Origin: an uncultured Clostridia bacterium
GTDB taxonomy: Bacteria > Bacillota > Clostridia > Oscillospirales > Acutalibacteraceae
Direction of reading: 5' to 3'
NCBI GenBank assembly: GCA_927362715.1
Contig: CAKMIX010000022.1
Coordinates: forward strand, 1-41,897
DNA: 41,897 nt
Below the pieces are notes generated by a model, which saw only the letters and a program-made list of their open reading frames with translations, did not search any database and had not been told where the DNA came from. Positions 18,423 to 27,096 of this stretch are shown here, in pieces. Positions within the stretch are counted from its first letter, which is position 1. Each line of letters begins with the position of its first letter. The translations under genes and the position numbers were made by a program.

Positions 18423-19253
18423 TCAAACTGCCTCATCCTCCGCAGAGAGGGGAAGCTTGAGCTGTTCTAATTTCGGGATGCGCACAATGTATTCGATGTA
18501 TTCCGGCGTTTCGCTCTTGGCGGCGTCCGCGTCCACGCCTGCGCGCCGAATGGCGTCTACGGCATGGTTCAAGGTGTTGATGAACACACGCACATCGCGC
18601 ACGCCGCGGAAGTTCGTGCGGTTTTTGCCGGTTTTCGCGAGCATCTGCTCCACGAGCCGCTCGCTTTCCTGCACGGTCAAATGGCGGTCAAGCATGATGC
18701 CCAGCGCCCGCGCGCGCTGTTCGTCGTTGTCGAGCTGCAAAAGCGCCCGTGCATGGCGCTCCGAAAGCCCGCCGCGCGTGAGCCGGTAGCGCATGTCCTC
18801 CGGCAGGCGGAGAAGCCGCAGCTTGTTCGAGAGGGTGGACGGCGCTTTGCCGAGCTTGCGGCTTAATTCCTCGCGGCTCATGCCGTAGTCCGTCACAAGG
18901 CGGTCGATCGCCTCCGCCTCCTCGAAGCAGTCGAGATCCTGCCTTTGCAGGTTCTCAATGAGTGAAAACACGGCGGAATTTTTGTTGTCGAGCTCGGCAA
19001 CGATGGCGGGGATCTTGGTAAGCCCCACAAGCCGTGCCGCGCGCAGCCGCCGTTCGCCCGAGATCAGCTCGAAACCTGTTTCGGTCTGGCGCACCGTGAT
19101 CGGCTGTAAGATGCCGTTTTGCCGGATGCTTTGCGCCAGCCCCTCCAGCTCGTCGTAATCGAACCGCTGACGCGGCTGGTTGGGGTTCGGCGCTATGTTT
19201 TCCTGCGGGATCAGGAAGATCTGACCCGCGCTTTTGACCTTCGGTGTTTTCAT
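18423..19253 (-). CDS. noc: Nucleoid occlusion protein Noc (ParB paralogue)
   Basis: This 276-residue ParB-family protein is the likely Noc, which in Bacillus blocks division over the nucleoid. CTPase motifs GERRLRAARLVG and ENLQRQDLDCFEEA are intact. The DNA-binding segment has the Noc-like NKLRLL and LSERHARALL, where ParB has LSMGHARALL. Position directly after rsmG matches Bacillus noc. The N-terminus (MKTPKVKSAGQ) lacks an obvious amphipathic membrane helix. A promoter-like sequence precedes it. No ATTTCCCGGGAAAT-like Noc site was noticed in the window. It could instead act as a second parS-binding ParB. Confidence 0.85.
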   Translation of the reverse strand: MKTPKVKSAGQIFLIPQENIAPNPNQPRQRFDYDELEGLAQSIRQNGILQPITVRQTETGFELISGERRLRAARLVGLTKIPAIVAELDNKNSAVFSLIENLQRQDLDCFEEAEAIDRLVTDYGMSREELSRKLGKAPSTLSNKLRLLRLPEDMRYRLTRGGLSERHARALLQLDNDEQRARALGIMLDRHLTVQESERLVEQMLAKTGKNRTNFRGVRDVRVFINTLNHAVDAIRRAGVDADAAKSETPEYIEYIVRIPKLEQLKLPLSAEDEAV

Positions 19254-19332
19254 TGCTTTGTCCGCGGGCGAAAGCCGCCCTTTCCTTTACACAGAATCCC
19301 GTCGGGGAAAGCGCCCCGCCCGGCTTGTCCAT

Positions 19333-19362
19333 AGGATAGCACGGGCGGGGCAGATTTGTAAA
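19333..19362 (-). promoter_or_regulatory. Candidate noc promoter
   Basis: On the minus strand, TTTACA (19357-19362), an 18-bp spacer and TATCCT (19333-19338) lie about 80 bp upstream of noc, in the rsmG-noc gap. Match is five of six at -35 and four of six at -10. Confidence 0.5.
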
Positions 19363-19408
19363 GAAAAAGCGTTCGTCCGAAAACGCGGCGATTCACGGCT
19401 TTTTTCCT

Positions 19409-20122
19409 TTATTTTAAGGGGCTTTTCGCGATTTTTGCGGATGCACGCGGGTATTTTGGCGGAGTTTGCGATATTTTCCGCACAAAAACGATGCGCCGCG
19501 GCGTATTTTCGACCAGATCAAATAAAAGATTTTGTTCCGTCTTCCCGCCGAGCAGCCGTACCGCGCCCGCCGCATTTTGAATTTCTTCCTCGGCGGCGGC
19601 GGATTTCATGGCGAAAAACAGCCCGCCTGCGCGGACAAAGGGCAGGCAGTATTCGACCAGCACCGCCATATCCGCCACGGCGCGCGCTGTGACAAAGTCG
19701 AATTTTTCGCGGTATTTCGGCTGTTTTCCCGCTTCCTCGGCGCGCAGGTGCAGGGTTTCGCCGGCGAGCCCCGTTTCTTCGAGAACGGACGAAATAAAGC
19801 CCAGCTTTTTGCGCGTGCCGTCCAAAAAAGCAACTTGCAGGTCGGGGCGTGCAAGTTTCAGTGCAAGGCCCGGAAAGCCCGCCCCCGTACCGACGTCCAA
19901 AAGCGACGCGCCCGCAGGGAGCTCCGTTTTCCCCAGCAGCACCAGCGAATCCGCAAAGTGCTTGACCGTGACCTCGTCGGGATCGGTCACAGCGGTCAAA
20001 TTGAATCGGCGGTTGGTCTCGATCAGCCGTTCGGCATACAGGTCGAGCCGCATAAGGGCTTCCCTGTCGAGCGTCACCCCGTGCGCGGCGAGCGTGCGTT
20101 CCAGCAGCGGGAAATTGAGCAT
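19409..20122 (-). CDS. rsmG: 16S rRNA (guanine527-N7)-methyltransferase
   Basis: RsmG (237 residues) methylates G527 of 16S rRNA with SAM. The SAM-binding loop LLDVGTGAGFPGLALK (about 69-84) and the N-terminal NRRFNLTAVTDPDE block are typical. The ATG at 20122 overlaps the mnmG stop by one base (TGATG) and has AAGGAGG seven bases upstream, better than the in-frame TTG one codon earlier. The last ~25 residues (QTPPKYPRASAKIAK) are a basic extension. Confidence 0.95.
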   Translation of the reverse strand: MLNFPLLERTLAAHGVTLDREALMRLDLYAERLIETNRRFNLTAVTDPDEVTVKHFADSLVLLGKTELPAGASLLDVGTGAGFPGLALKLARPDLQVAFLDGTRKKLGFISSVLEETGLAGETLHLRAEEAGKQPKYREKFDFVTARAVADMAVLVEYCLPFVRAGGLFFAMKSAAAEEEIQNAAGAVRLLGGKTEQNLLFDLVENTPRRIVFVRKISQTPPKYPRASAKIAKSPLK

Positions 20123-21993
20123 CAATACCCCTCCTTGGCAAGGTAAATGAGCAAAACGGAAATGTCGGCGGGGGAGACGCCGCTGATGCGCGACGCCTGC
20201 CCGACGTTCTGCGGGCGCGCCTTACCGAGCTTTTCGCGCGCTTCGAGCCGCAGTCCCTCGATGGAGTCGTAGCAGATGCCTTCGGGGATACGTTTGCCCT
20301 CCAGGCGGCGCATTTCACGCACCTGTGCCTCCTGGCGGCGGATGTAGCCCTCGTATTTGAGCGCGATCTCCACCTGCTCAAACACGGCGTTCGGCAGGTC
20401 GGGGCGCGTCGGGTCAAAGGGCGCGAGCGCGTCGTAGTCGAGCTGCGGACGGCGCAAAAGCTCCGCTAATTTCATGCCCGTTTTCATCGACGATGTTTCA
20501 CGTGAAACAAGCAGCGCCTGTAATTCATCGCTCGGCGGTATGGTCGTCTCCTCGGCGCGGCAGCGTTCGGCATCGATCTGCGCGGATTTTTTGAGGAAGC
20601 GATCATATTTTTCGTCCGAGACCAGCCCGATCTCGTGACCCATCGGCGTCAGGCGCAGATCGGCGTTGTCCTGCCGCAGCAAAAGGCGGTATTCCGAGCG
20701 CGAGGTCATCATGCGGTAGGGATCGGCGCAGCCCTTGGTCACGAGGTCGTCGATGAGTGTGCCGATGTAGGACGTGGCGCGGTCGAGCACGAACGGGTCT
20801 TTCCCCTGCACCTTGCGCGCGGCGTTGATGCCGGCGATCAGCCCCTGCGCCGCCGCCTCTTCATAGCCGGACGAGCCGTTGAACTGCCCCGCGCCGAACA
20901 GACCTTCCAAATCTAAAAATTCCAGTGACGGCGAGAGCGCAAGCGGGTCTACGCAGTCGTATTCGATTGCGTAGGCGGTGCGCATGATCTCCACATGCTC
21001 AAGACCGGGGATCGTGCGCAAAAATTGCAGCTGCACGGCTTCGGGCAGGGAGGAGGACATCCCCTGCAAATACATTTCCTCGGTATCTAAGCCGCAGGGC
21101 TCTACAAACAGCTGGTGGCGTTCCTTGTCGGGGAAGCGCATGACCTTATCCTCAAAGCTGGGGCAGTAACGCGGCCCCACACCGTGGATCTTCCCGCCGT
21201 AGAGGGGAGACGAGTCGATATTTTCGAGAATGACCTGCTTGGTCGCGTCGTTCGTGTAAGTGATATAGCAATCCGCCTTATTTTCGGGCGGGGTCTCCGT
21301 ATCGAAAGAAAACGGCACAGTCGCTTCGTCGCCTTTCTGGACCTCCATGGCGGAAAAATCCACGCTGCGGCGGTTGACGCGCGCGGGCGTACCCGTTTTA
21401 AAGCGGCGCAGCGGGATGTGCAATCGCTTGAGCGCTGCGGAAAGCGCCGTCGCGGGGAACATACCGTCCGGGCCGCTCTCGTAGGAGACGTCGCCGATGT
21501 AGATGCGCCCACCGAGGAACGTGCCCGTTGCAAGGACAACGCATTTCGCCGAGTAAACAGCTTCGAGCCGCGTTTTGAGCGTCCAAAGCCCGTCGTCGGC
21601 GCGGTACAGGTCGATCACTTCCGCCTGGCGCACGTCTAAGCATTCCTGGCGTTCAAGCGCATGCTTCATGTATTTTGCATATTCCCGGCGGTCGATCTGC
21701 GCGCGCAGGGAGTGCACCGCCGGACCCTTGCCGCGGTTGAGCATGCGCGACTGGATCTCGGTTCTGTCCGCCGCTTTGCCCATTTCGCCGCCGAGCGCGT
21801 CGATCTCGCGCACAAGATGCCCTTTCGACGTACCGCCTATGGAGGGGTTGCAGGGCATATTGCCGATCCAGTCGAGGTTGATGGTGAACACCCCGACCGT
21901 ACAGCCGAGCCGCGCGGCGGCAAGGCCGGCTTCAATGCCTGCGTGCCCGGCGCCGATCACGGCAACGTCATATTGTTTTGCAAAATAGTCCAT
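20122..21993 (-). CDS. mnmG: tRNA uridine-5-carboxymethylaminomethyl enzyme MnmG
   Basis: MnmG (623 residues) is the FAD-binding partner of MnmE in the cmnm5 modification of wobble U34. The dinucleotide fold AVIGAGHAGIEA (residues 11-22) and the block CNPSIGGTSKGHLVREIDALGG (residues 48-69) are intact. Codons for LLVSRETSS contain a perfect parS site. The stop overlaps rsmG, so translation is coupled. A 276-bp repeat separates it from mnmE, unlike the tight mnmE-mnmG pairs usual in Firmicutes. Confidence 0.97.
   Translation of the reverse strand: MDYFAKQYDVAVIGAGHAGIEAGLAAARLGCTVGVFTINLDWIGNMPCNPSIGGTSKGHLVREIDALGGEMGKAADRTEIQSRMLNRGKGPAVHSLRAQIDRREYAKYMKHALERQECLDVRQAEVIDLYRADDGLWTLKTRLEAVYSAKCVVLATGTFLGGRIYIGDVSYESGPDGMFPATALSAALKRLHIPLRRFKTGTPARVNRRSVDFSAMEVQKGDEATVPFSFDTETPPENKADCYITYTNDATKQVILENIDSSPLYGGKIHGVGPRYCPSFEDKVMRFPDKERHQLFVEPCGLDTEEMYLQGMSSSLPEAVQLQFLRTIPGLEHVEIMRTAYAIEYDCVDPLALSPSLEFLDLEGLFGAGQFNGSSGYEEAAAQGLIAGINAARKVQGKDPFVLDRATSYIGTLIDDLVTKGCADPYRMMTSRSEYRLLLRQDNADLRLTPMGHEIGLVSDEKYDRFLKKSAQIDAERCRAEETTIPPSDELQALLVSRETSSMKTGMKLAELLRRPQLDYDALAPFDPTRPDLPNAVFEQVEIALKYEGYIRRQEAQVREMRRLEGKRIPEGICYDSIEGLRLEAREKLGKARPQNVGQASRISGVSPADISVLLIYLAKEGY
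20494..20509. other. parS: parS centromere site inside mnmG
   Basis: Second perfect TGTTTCACGTGAAACA, within the mnmG reading frame (encodes part of VSRETSS). Intragenic parS sites are also known in Bacillus. Confidence 0.95.
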
Positions 21994-22269
21994 AGTTATG
22001 TTCCCTTAACTGAATGCAGAATACAGAGATTAGATGGCGGAGGCGTTCGGAAACGTGTGCTGCTTTCACAGCCCACCGGGCTGTTTGGCTTCCTCTCCTG
22101 CGCTTTGGGAGGGAAAAGGTTTCGCACGCTGCGGCGTGCGACCAAAGGCTCTGCCTTTGGAAACCGCGATTTTTTGTAAAAAATCGAGTAAAACTTTTAG
22201 GTTCGCTTGCCGGAACTTACAGCAATTTTCCCGCCGCATATCCAGCGTCCGGAATCGAATATCCAGTTT
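21994..22269. repeat. Multi-hairpin repeat between mnmE and mnmG
   Basis: Three heptamers (22017-22037) start the gap and an inverted 5-heptamer array (22238-22272) ends it, overlapping the mnmE stop. Between them are four perfect hairpins in a row: ACAGCCC/GGGCTGT (22068-22084), CGCACGC/GCGTGCG (22123-22140), CCAAAGG/CCTTTGG (22142-22160) and CGATTTTTT/AAAAAATCG (22167-22186). This interior differs from all other gaps in the window. Confidence 0.85.
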
Positions 22270-23631
22270 CTACTTGCCTACGCAGAACTGTGCAAAGACC
22301 GCATCCACGACAGATTCCGTAGCACGTTTGCCGGTGAGCGCGTCAAGATCCTCGATCGCCGCATCCATACACACCTGCACCGCGTCGCGTGTGACACCTA
22401 CGGTGAGCGCGTCGTGCGCTTCGTTTAAGTGTTCGAGCGCCGAACGGCAGCAGGCGTTCTGCCGCTCGTTCATCAAGGTAGGGGCGGCGGTGTCGAAATC
22501 AGCCGTCCCCAGCACCTCGGCAACGGCAGCTTCCAAATCGGCAAGGCCCGTTTGCGTTTTGGCGCTGACCGGCACAACTTTATTAAACACAGTGTTTAAT
22601 ATCTCACTGTCCAGCTGCTGCGGCAGATCGGTCTTGTTAATGACGGCAATGGCTTTTTTCCCTTTGCACAGCGCGAACAGCCGCTTATCCTCCTTCGTCA
22701 GCGGCTCGGCGCTGTCAAATACCGCCAAAACGAGCGTTGCGCGCTCCAATGCCGTGCGGGCGCGTTCCACGCCGATGCGCTCTACGGCGTCATCCGTATC
22801 GTGCAGTCCTGCCGTATCGGAAAGATGCAGCACCAGCCCGCCGAGCGTGACCGTTTCCTCCACCACATCGCGCGTTGTACCGGCCACGTCGGTGACGATC
22901 GAGCGTTCCGAGCCCGAAAGGAGGTTCATCAGCGTCGATTTGCCGACGTTCGGCCGGCCGACGATGACCGTATCCACGCCCTCGCGCACGGCGCGCCCCG
23001 AATCAAAGCGGGCAATAAGCGCCGAAAGCGAATGCCGCGCGCCGTCGACAACTTGCAGCAGCGCGCCGTCCGAAAGGTCATCGATGTCCTCGTCGGGGTA
23101 ATCCACCCATGCTGCGAGTGCGGCGGAGGTCGCTTTCAGGCGGTCGGATATCGCGTCGATCTCCCCGGAAAGCCTGCCCTCCAGTGCACCGAACGCCGCC
23201 TGCGCCGCCTGTTCGCCTTGGGCGGCGATGAGCTGCATCACGCCCTCGGCGCGGGTCAGATCCATTTTGCCGTTTAAAAACGCACGGCGCGTAAATTCGC
23301 CCGCCTCGGCGGCGCGCGCGCCGTTTTGGAGAGCGGCGCGCAAAACCTGCCGCGTCACATACAGCCCGCCGTGGCAGGAGATCTCCACCACGTCCTCACC
23401 CGTATAGCTTTTCGGCGCACGGAACACAAGGGCGACCGCCTCATCCACGGGGACGCCGCCGCAAAGCACCGTGCCGAACGCGGCATGGTAGCCCGGCAGG
23501 GAAGATAAGGGCTTTTTTGAGACGGGGCGGAAAATGCGGTCGGCGACCGCCAGGGCATCTTCGCCCGAAATGCGGACAATGCCGATCCCGCCCGCCGCCT
23601 GGCCGGTGGAGATGGCGGCTATCGTGGACAT
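22270..23631 (-). CDS. mnmE: tRNA modification GTPase MnmE
   Basis: MnmE (453 residues) works with MnmG on tRNA U34. It has the N-terminal tetrahydrofolate-binding domain, a helical domain and an inserted G domain: G1 GRPNVGKS, G3 DTAGL, G4 NKTD. The C-terminus FCVGK holds the conserved cysteine. The TAG stop coincides with the first heptamer of the adjoining array, yet the functional C-terminus is preserved. GAGGTGA ribosome-binding site; a heptamer array begins 17 bp upstream of the ATG. Confidence 0.97.
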   Translation of the reverse strand: MSTIAAISTGQAAGGIGIVRISGEDALAVADRIFRPVSKKPLSSLPGYHAAFGTVLCGGVPVDEAVALVFRAPKSYTGEDVVEISCHGGLYVTRQVLRAALQNGARAAEAGEFTRRAFLNGKMDLTRAEGVMQLIAAQGEQAAQAAFGALEGRLSGEIDAISDRLKATSAALAAWVDYPDEDIDDLSDGALLQVVDGARHSLSALIARFDSGRAVREGVDTVIVGRPNVGKSTLMNLLSGSERSIVTDVAGTTRDVVEETVTLGGLVLHLSDTAGLHDTDDAVERIGVERARTALERATLVLAVFDSAEPLTKEDKRLFALCKGKKAIAVINKTDLPQQLDSEILNTVFNKVVPVSAKTQTGLADLEAAVAEVLGTADFDTAAPTLMNERQNACCRSALEHLNEAHDALTVGVTRDAVQVCMDAAIEDLDALTGKRATESVVDAVFAQFCVGK

Positions 23632-24179
23632 AAGATCACCTCGGTTTTAGATGGTAGATTTTAGATTCTAGATGCTAGACGTGGGATGGGCGAGCTTGCA
23701 GAAGTCGGAATTTAGATGTCAGAGGCGATATGGGTGCTTTTCCGCAAAGCCGCGGCTGTACAGGAAAGAAACCCGCCCCTACAAGATAAAACATGCCGTT
23801 TTTAGTGTAGCCGCGGCTTTGTAAAAACCTACCTGCACCGCTTCTGACCTCTTGCTTCTAACTTCTGAAATCTGAACGCAGCCCTGCCCCTATGGCATTA
23901 AACATCAAGTTTTCGGGATAGCCGCAGGTGGTTCGAATTCTATATATTTCTTGAGCAGGCGTGGAAGCCTGCCACTACGCGTCCGATCGAATTTTCGGTT
24001 TCTGCAAATTTCCCCATTGCTCGTCTGACTTCTGACCTCTGAAATCTGACTTCTGTTCGCGGGCGAGCACTTAAGACCCGCCCCTACAGAAAGAGATATC
24101 CGGTTTTCTGTACCGCTGCGGCTTCGTACAAACCTCCGCGCACCACGTCTAGCGTCCGGCATCCGGCATCTAAAATCTA
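23632..24179. repeat. Composite repeat region between mnmE and jag
   Basis: Arrays: 5 heptamers 23648-23682; 4 heptamers 23699-23726; inverted fives at 23840-23874, 24021-24055 and 24145-24179. Between them are cores with AGCCGCGGCT and three degenerate inverted CCCGCCCCTAC termini (about 23782, 23884, 24078). The final array merges with the jag terminator. No gene is visible. Confidence 0.85.
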
Positions 24180-24207
24180 AAAAGCGGCGGGAGTTCCCGC
24201 CGCTTTT
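24180..24207 (-). terminator. jag intrinsic terminator
   Basis: Perfect stem AAGCGGCGGGA/TCCCGCCGCTT followed on the minus strand by TTTTTAGATTTT, 10 bp after the jag stop. It should end the rpmH-to-jag transcript before mnmE. Confidence 0.85.
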
Positions 24208-24216
24208 CAAATCTGC

Positions 24217-25278
24217 TTATTCCGCCTCGGTCGAGTCGGGGGCGGCCTGCTCTTTTTTCACTTCGATCTTGCCGTAAAGCGAAGCCCCCGCCACGTCATT
24301 GCGCTTTTCGCGGTCGGCGGCGACATCGGGCACATACGGCTCGCGGCGCGGTCGGTCACGGCGGTCGCGGCGGTCACGGCGATCATTGCGGTCGTGGCGA
24401 TAGTCGCCGGAGCGTCCGCTGCGCGCGCCGCCCTTGGGCGCGTTTTCGGATGCGATGATCACGCGGCGGTCGAGATCCACGCCCGTGGAATACGAGGTCA
24501 CGCCGTCGATCTCCTGAATGGTGGTGTGGATGATGCGCCGTTCATACGGGTTCATCGGCTCGAGCGTCAGGCTGCGCCCGGTGCGCAGCACTCTTGCGGC
24601 GTCCTTTTTCGCAAGGTCGGCAAGCGCCGCTTCGCGCTTTTCGCGGTAATCGCCGATGTTGATCCCCACGCGCTTATACCCTTGTCTGCCGCGGTTTTCC
24701 ACCATGCGTGCAAGGTACTGGATCGCGTCGAGCGTTTCGCCGCGGCGGCCGATGACAATGCCGTAATCCTCCCCGCAGGAGAGCTCAAACAAAATTTCCT
24801 CATCATTTTCAAACGCTTCGACCTCGCATTCGGGCAGACCCAGCCCGCGCACGAGCTCGGCAATGTAAGCCGCAGTCTTTTCATGCGCGTCGGTCGGGGT
24901 CAATCGCGCCTTGCGCTCCCGGAACGAAAGCGGCTTTTCGGCAGGCGCCTTTGCGCTTTCCGCCTTATCGCCCTTTTCCGCTTTTTCTGCGGGTTTCGCC
25001 GCCTTGGGCTTTTCGGCTGTCTCTTTTTTCTGCGGTTTTTCCGCCGGTTTTTTCTTCTTTTCGGGGCGCGGCGCCTTTTTCTCGGCGGGCGCGTCCGGGA
25101 GTTCCACGGTCACCTTGACCTCGGCGGGCGAACCGCCGAACAGCCCGAGGATCTTTTTCGACGGGAGCTTCAAAACCTCTACATGGTAATCGTCTTCATC
25201 CGTAAGCCCCAGCTCTGTAAGCGCCGCCGCAGTCGCTTCCTCAATGGTTGCGGCGGATTTTATGCATTCCTTGGTCAT
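24217..25278 (-). CDS. jag: RNA-binding protein Jag (KhpB/EloR family)
   Basis: Jag (353 residues) is a membrane-associated RNA-binding protein linked to cell elongation control in streptococci. Domains: Jag_N (1-52, with LPSKKILGLFGGSPAEVKV), a Lys/Pro/Glu/Ala-rich linker (about 60-125), a KH domain (GRRGETLDAIQYLARMV) and an R3H domain (LEPMNPYERRIIHTTIQ). The tail holds an Arg/Asp-rich run (RNDRRDRRDRRDRPRR), unusual for the family and likely disordered and RNA- or membrane-interacting. The linker makes it longer than Bacillus Jag. It lies 18 bp after yidC. Confidence 0.94.
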   Translation of the reverse strand: MTKECIKSAATIEEATAAALTELGLTDEDDYHVEVLKLPSKKILGLFGGSPAEVKVTVELPDAPAEKKAPRPEKKKKPAEKPQKKETAEKPKAAKPAEKAEKGDKAESAKAPAEKPLSFRERKARLTPTDAHEKTAAYIAELVRGLGLPECEVEAFENDEEILFELSCGEDYGIVIGRRGETLDAIQYLARMVENRGRQGYKRVGINIGDYREKREAALADLAKKDAARVLRTGRSLTLEPMNPYERRIIHTTIQEIDGVTSYSTGVDLDRRVIIASENAPKGGARSGRSGDYRHDRNDRRDRRDRRDRPRREPYVPDVAADREKRNDVAGASLYGKIEVKKEQAAPDSTEAE

Positions 25279-25296
25279 AACTGTCTCCTTCGTGTA

Positions 25297-26250
25297 TCAG
25301 TCATCCTGCGAGCGTATCTCGAGGATGCGCTTGGTGTTCGCTTCTTTCGAGCGGCGGTAGATCGTTTCTTCCACCATCAACCGCGCGAGCACCTTTTTCG
25401 GACTGTAAATATGGTTGAGCGCCACCATCTGGATAAACGAGAGGATAGAAGAGAAGATGGTGTAAACGCCGACGTTGATCGGCAAAATGAAGGCGAACCA
25501 AACCTGCATAACGGGTGTAAAGAACATCATGCAGCCCATGCTGGCATTATTTGCCATGCCGGGGTTCGTCTTTTTCTGGCGCAGGAAGGAGTACAGGCTC
25601 ATCCCCAGCGCCAAAAGCCCGGAGACAATCGGGATCACCCAATAGATGTCGGGGTTCGAAATGCTCGGCGTGTGAGAAAGATCCAGACCGAAGAGGGTGT
25701 AGCGCTCGATGAATTGGTCGACGCTGGCGATCATATCCGCCGTAAGCCCGTGGATCGAGGAGAGGTCGAGCTCATGGAAGTGCTCGAGCGCGTACAGCTC
25801 CATGCGGTAAGAGGCGCTTGCCGCCGAGCCTTCGACCATCGGCTGCACAGCGTTTTCCAGCGCCGTTACGACCGCATCGGGCAGGCGCAGCACCATCGAG
25901 AACGGATGATAGTTGACCTGAAAAAGCCCCATCATGATGATAAGCTGGAGCAGCATCGGAAAGCAGCCCGCCGTCATGCCGGACGTACCCTCGCGCTGGT
26001 AGAGCGCCTGTGTCTCCTCCTGGATCTTGCGCTGGTTGCCCTCATACTTTTTCTGGATGCGCCGCAGCTTAGGCTGTAAGCGCGCCTGTTTCGCCATGCC
26101 CTTTTGCTGCTTGATCGAAGCGGGCAGCAGGCAGAGACGGATGATGATGGTCATGCACAAAAGCGAAAGCAGGTAGTTGCCCGTCAGCGCATAGAAAATG
26201 GAAATGACAAAGCCGAACGGGATACCCAGCCATTCGTAAAGTCGTTGCAT
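25297..26250 (-). CDS. yidC: Membrane protein insertase YidC/SpoIIIJ
   Basis: YidC (317 residues) inserts and folds inner-membrane proteins. The first conserved membrane segment carries the hydrophilic-groove arginine (Arg38 in TIIIRLCLLP), followed by the cytoplasmic hairpin with QQKGMAKQARLQPKL and RREG-like QREGT. About five membrane segments are visible. The GGAGG site lies within 20 bp of a heptamer array. It normally follows rnpA/yidD closely; here 600 bp of repeats intervene. Confidence 0.95.
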   Translation of the reverse strand: MQRLYEWLGIPFGFVISIFYALTGNYLLSLLCMTIIIRLCLLPASIKQQKGMAKQARLQPKLRRIQKKYEGNQRKIQEETQALYQREGTSGMTAGCFPMLLQLIIMMGLFQVNYHPFSMVLRLPDAVVTALENAVQPMVEGSAASASYRMELYALEHFHELDLSSIHGLTADMIASVDQFIERYTLFGLDLSHTPSISNPDIYWVIPIVSGLLALGMSLYSFLRQKKTNPGMANNASMGCMMFFTPVMQVWFAFILPINVGVYTIFSSILSFIQMVALNHIYSPKKVLARLMVEETIYRRSKEANTKRILEIRSQDD

Positions 26251-26850
26251 AGAAAACCTCCATGCTGTTAGATACTGGATGTTAGATTCTGGATGCTGGA
26301 TGTGGGGTGGGGAAGGTTGTGCGAACCGGAATTCAGAATACAGATGTTAGATGTCAGAAGTCAGATATCAGAAGTTAGAAATTAGACATTAGATGCGGTG
26401 CAGGCGGATTTCACACAAAGCAGCGATTGCGCTGAAACTTGATGCCCTATCTTGTAGGGGCGGGTCTCTGTGCCCGCCCGCCGGTCAGATATCAGAAATT
26501 AGAAATCAGAGGTCAGATGCGGTGCAAGCAGGTTTTACACAAAGCTGCGGGTACGCTGAAAAATTGATGTTTTCTGTCGTAGGGGCGGGGTTTAAGCAGA
26601 CTTTTTATGCTTTTCGAAGTCGAAAAGTTGTACGAACGCTCGGTTTTCATGAAATCTTCCTGCGCCGCTTCTGACTTCTAATCTCTGTATTCTGATCTCT
26701 GTCCGCGGGCGGGCGCTTAAGCCCCGCCCCTACAGGGTTAATCAAATTTTTAAATCTCTTCGCAGCCGAAAGGTCATACCGACGAACGGGAGTGATAAAA
26801 CGTCCTGTTCTGATTCTGCCCTCTGTCTTCTGATTTCTGACTTCTGCGCC
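26251..26850. repeat. Composite repeat region between yidC and yidD
   Basis: The clearest example in the window. Five heptamers at 26269-26303; ten uninterrupted heptamers at 26327-26396; a core with GGTGCAGGCGG; a GTAGGGGCGGG hairpin (about 26456-26482); five heptamers 26486-26520; a second core and a truncated terminus (about 26579); a third core with TTTTCGAAGTCGAAAA; an inverted five 26667-26701; an inverted terminus ending near 26733; and an inverted five 26812-26846 next to the yidD stop. No gene. Confidence 0.9.
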
Positions 26851-27096
26851 TCAGCGCAGCTTCGGCGGTCTTTGCGGCTTTTCGGGGACGGGGTCGTACC
26901 CGCCCGGGAACAGCGGGTTGCAGCGCAGCAGCCGCCACAGCCCCATAAGCCCCCCGCGCACAAGCCCGAAACGCTCGATCGCTGTCAACATATACGCCGA
27001 GCAGGTCGGGGTATACCGGCAGCGCGGCGGGAAATGCGGCGAGATCTTTTTTTGGTAGAAGCGGATAGCGCGCACAGCGGCGTCTTTTACGCGCAT
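26851..27096 (-). CDS. yidD: Membrane protein insertion efficiency factor YidD
   Basis: YidD (81 residues) is a small membrane-associated protein that aids YidC-dependent insertion. The family signature [33 protein letters not shown] with its three cysteines region is intact. The ATG lies inside the rnpA end (10-bp overlap). Confidence 0.95.
   Translation of the reverse strand: MRVKDAAVRAIRFYQKKISPHFPPRCRYTPTCSAYMLTAIERFGLVRGGLMGLWRLLRCNPLFPGGYDPVPEKPQRPPKLR

Noticed and set aside
24394-26079. Long plus-strand open frame (about 560 codons) opposite jag and yidC
   Set aside because: It is antisense to two clearly conserved genes, has Arg/His-rich low-complexity sequence typical of shadow frames in GC-rich DNA, and no ribosome-binding site was evident.
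26327-26396. Heptamer array considered as a CRISPR array
   Set aside because: Units of 7 bp with three variable bases are far too short for repeat-spacer structure, and no cas genes are present.
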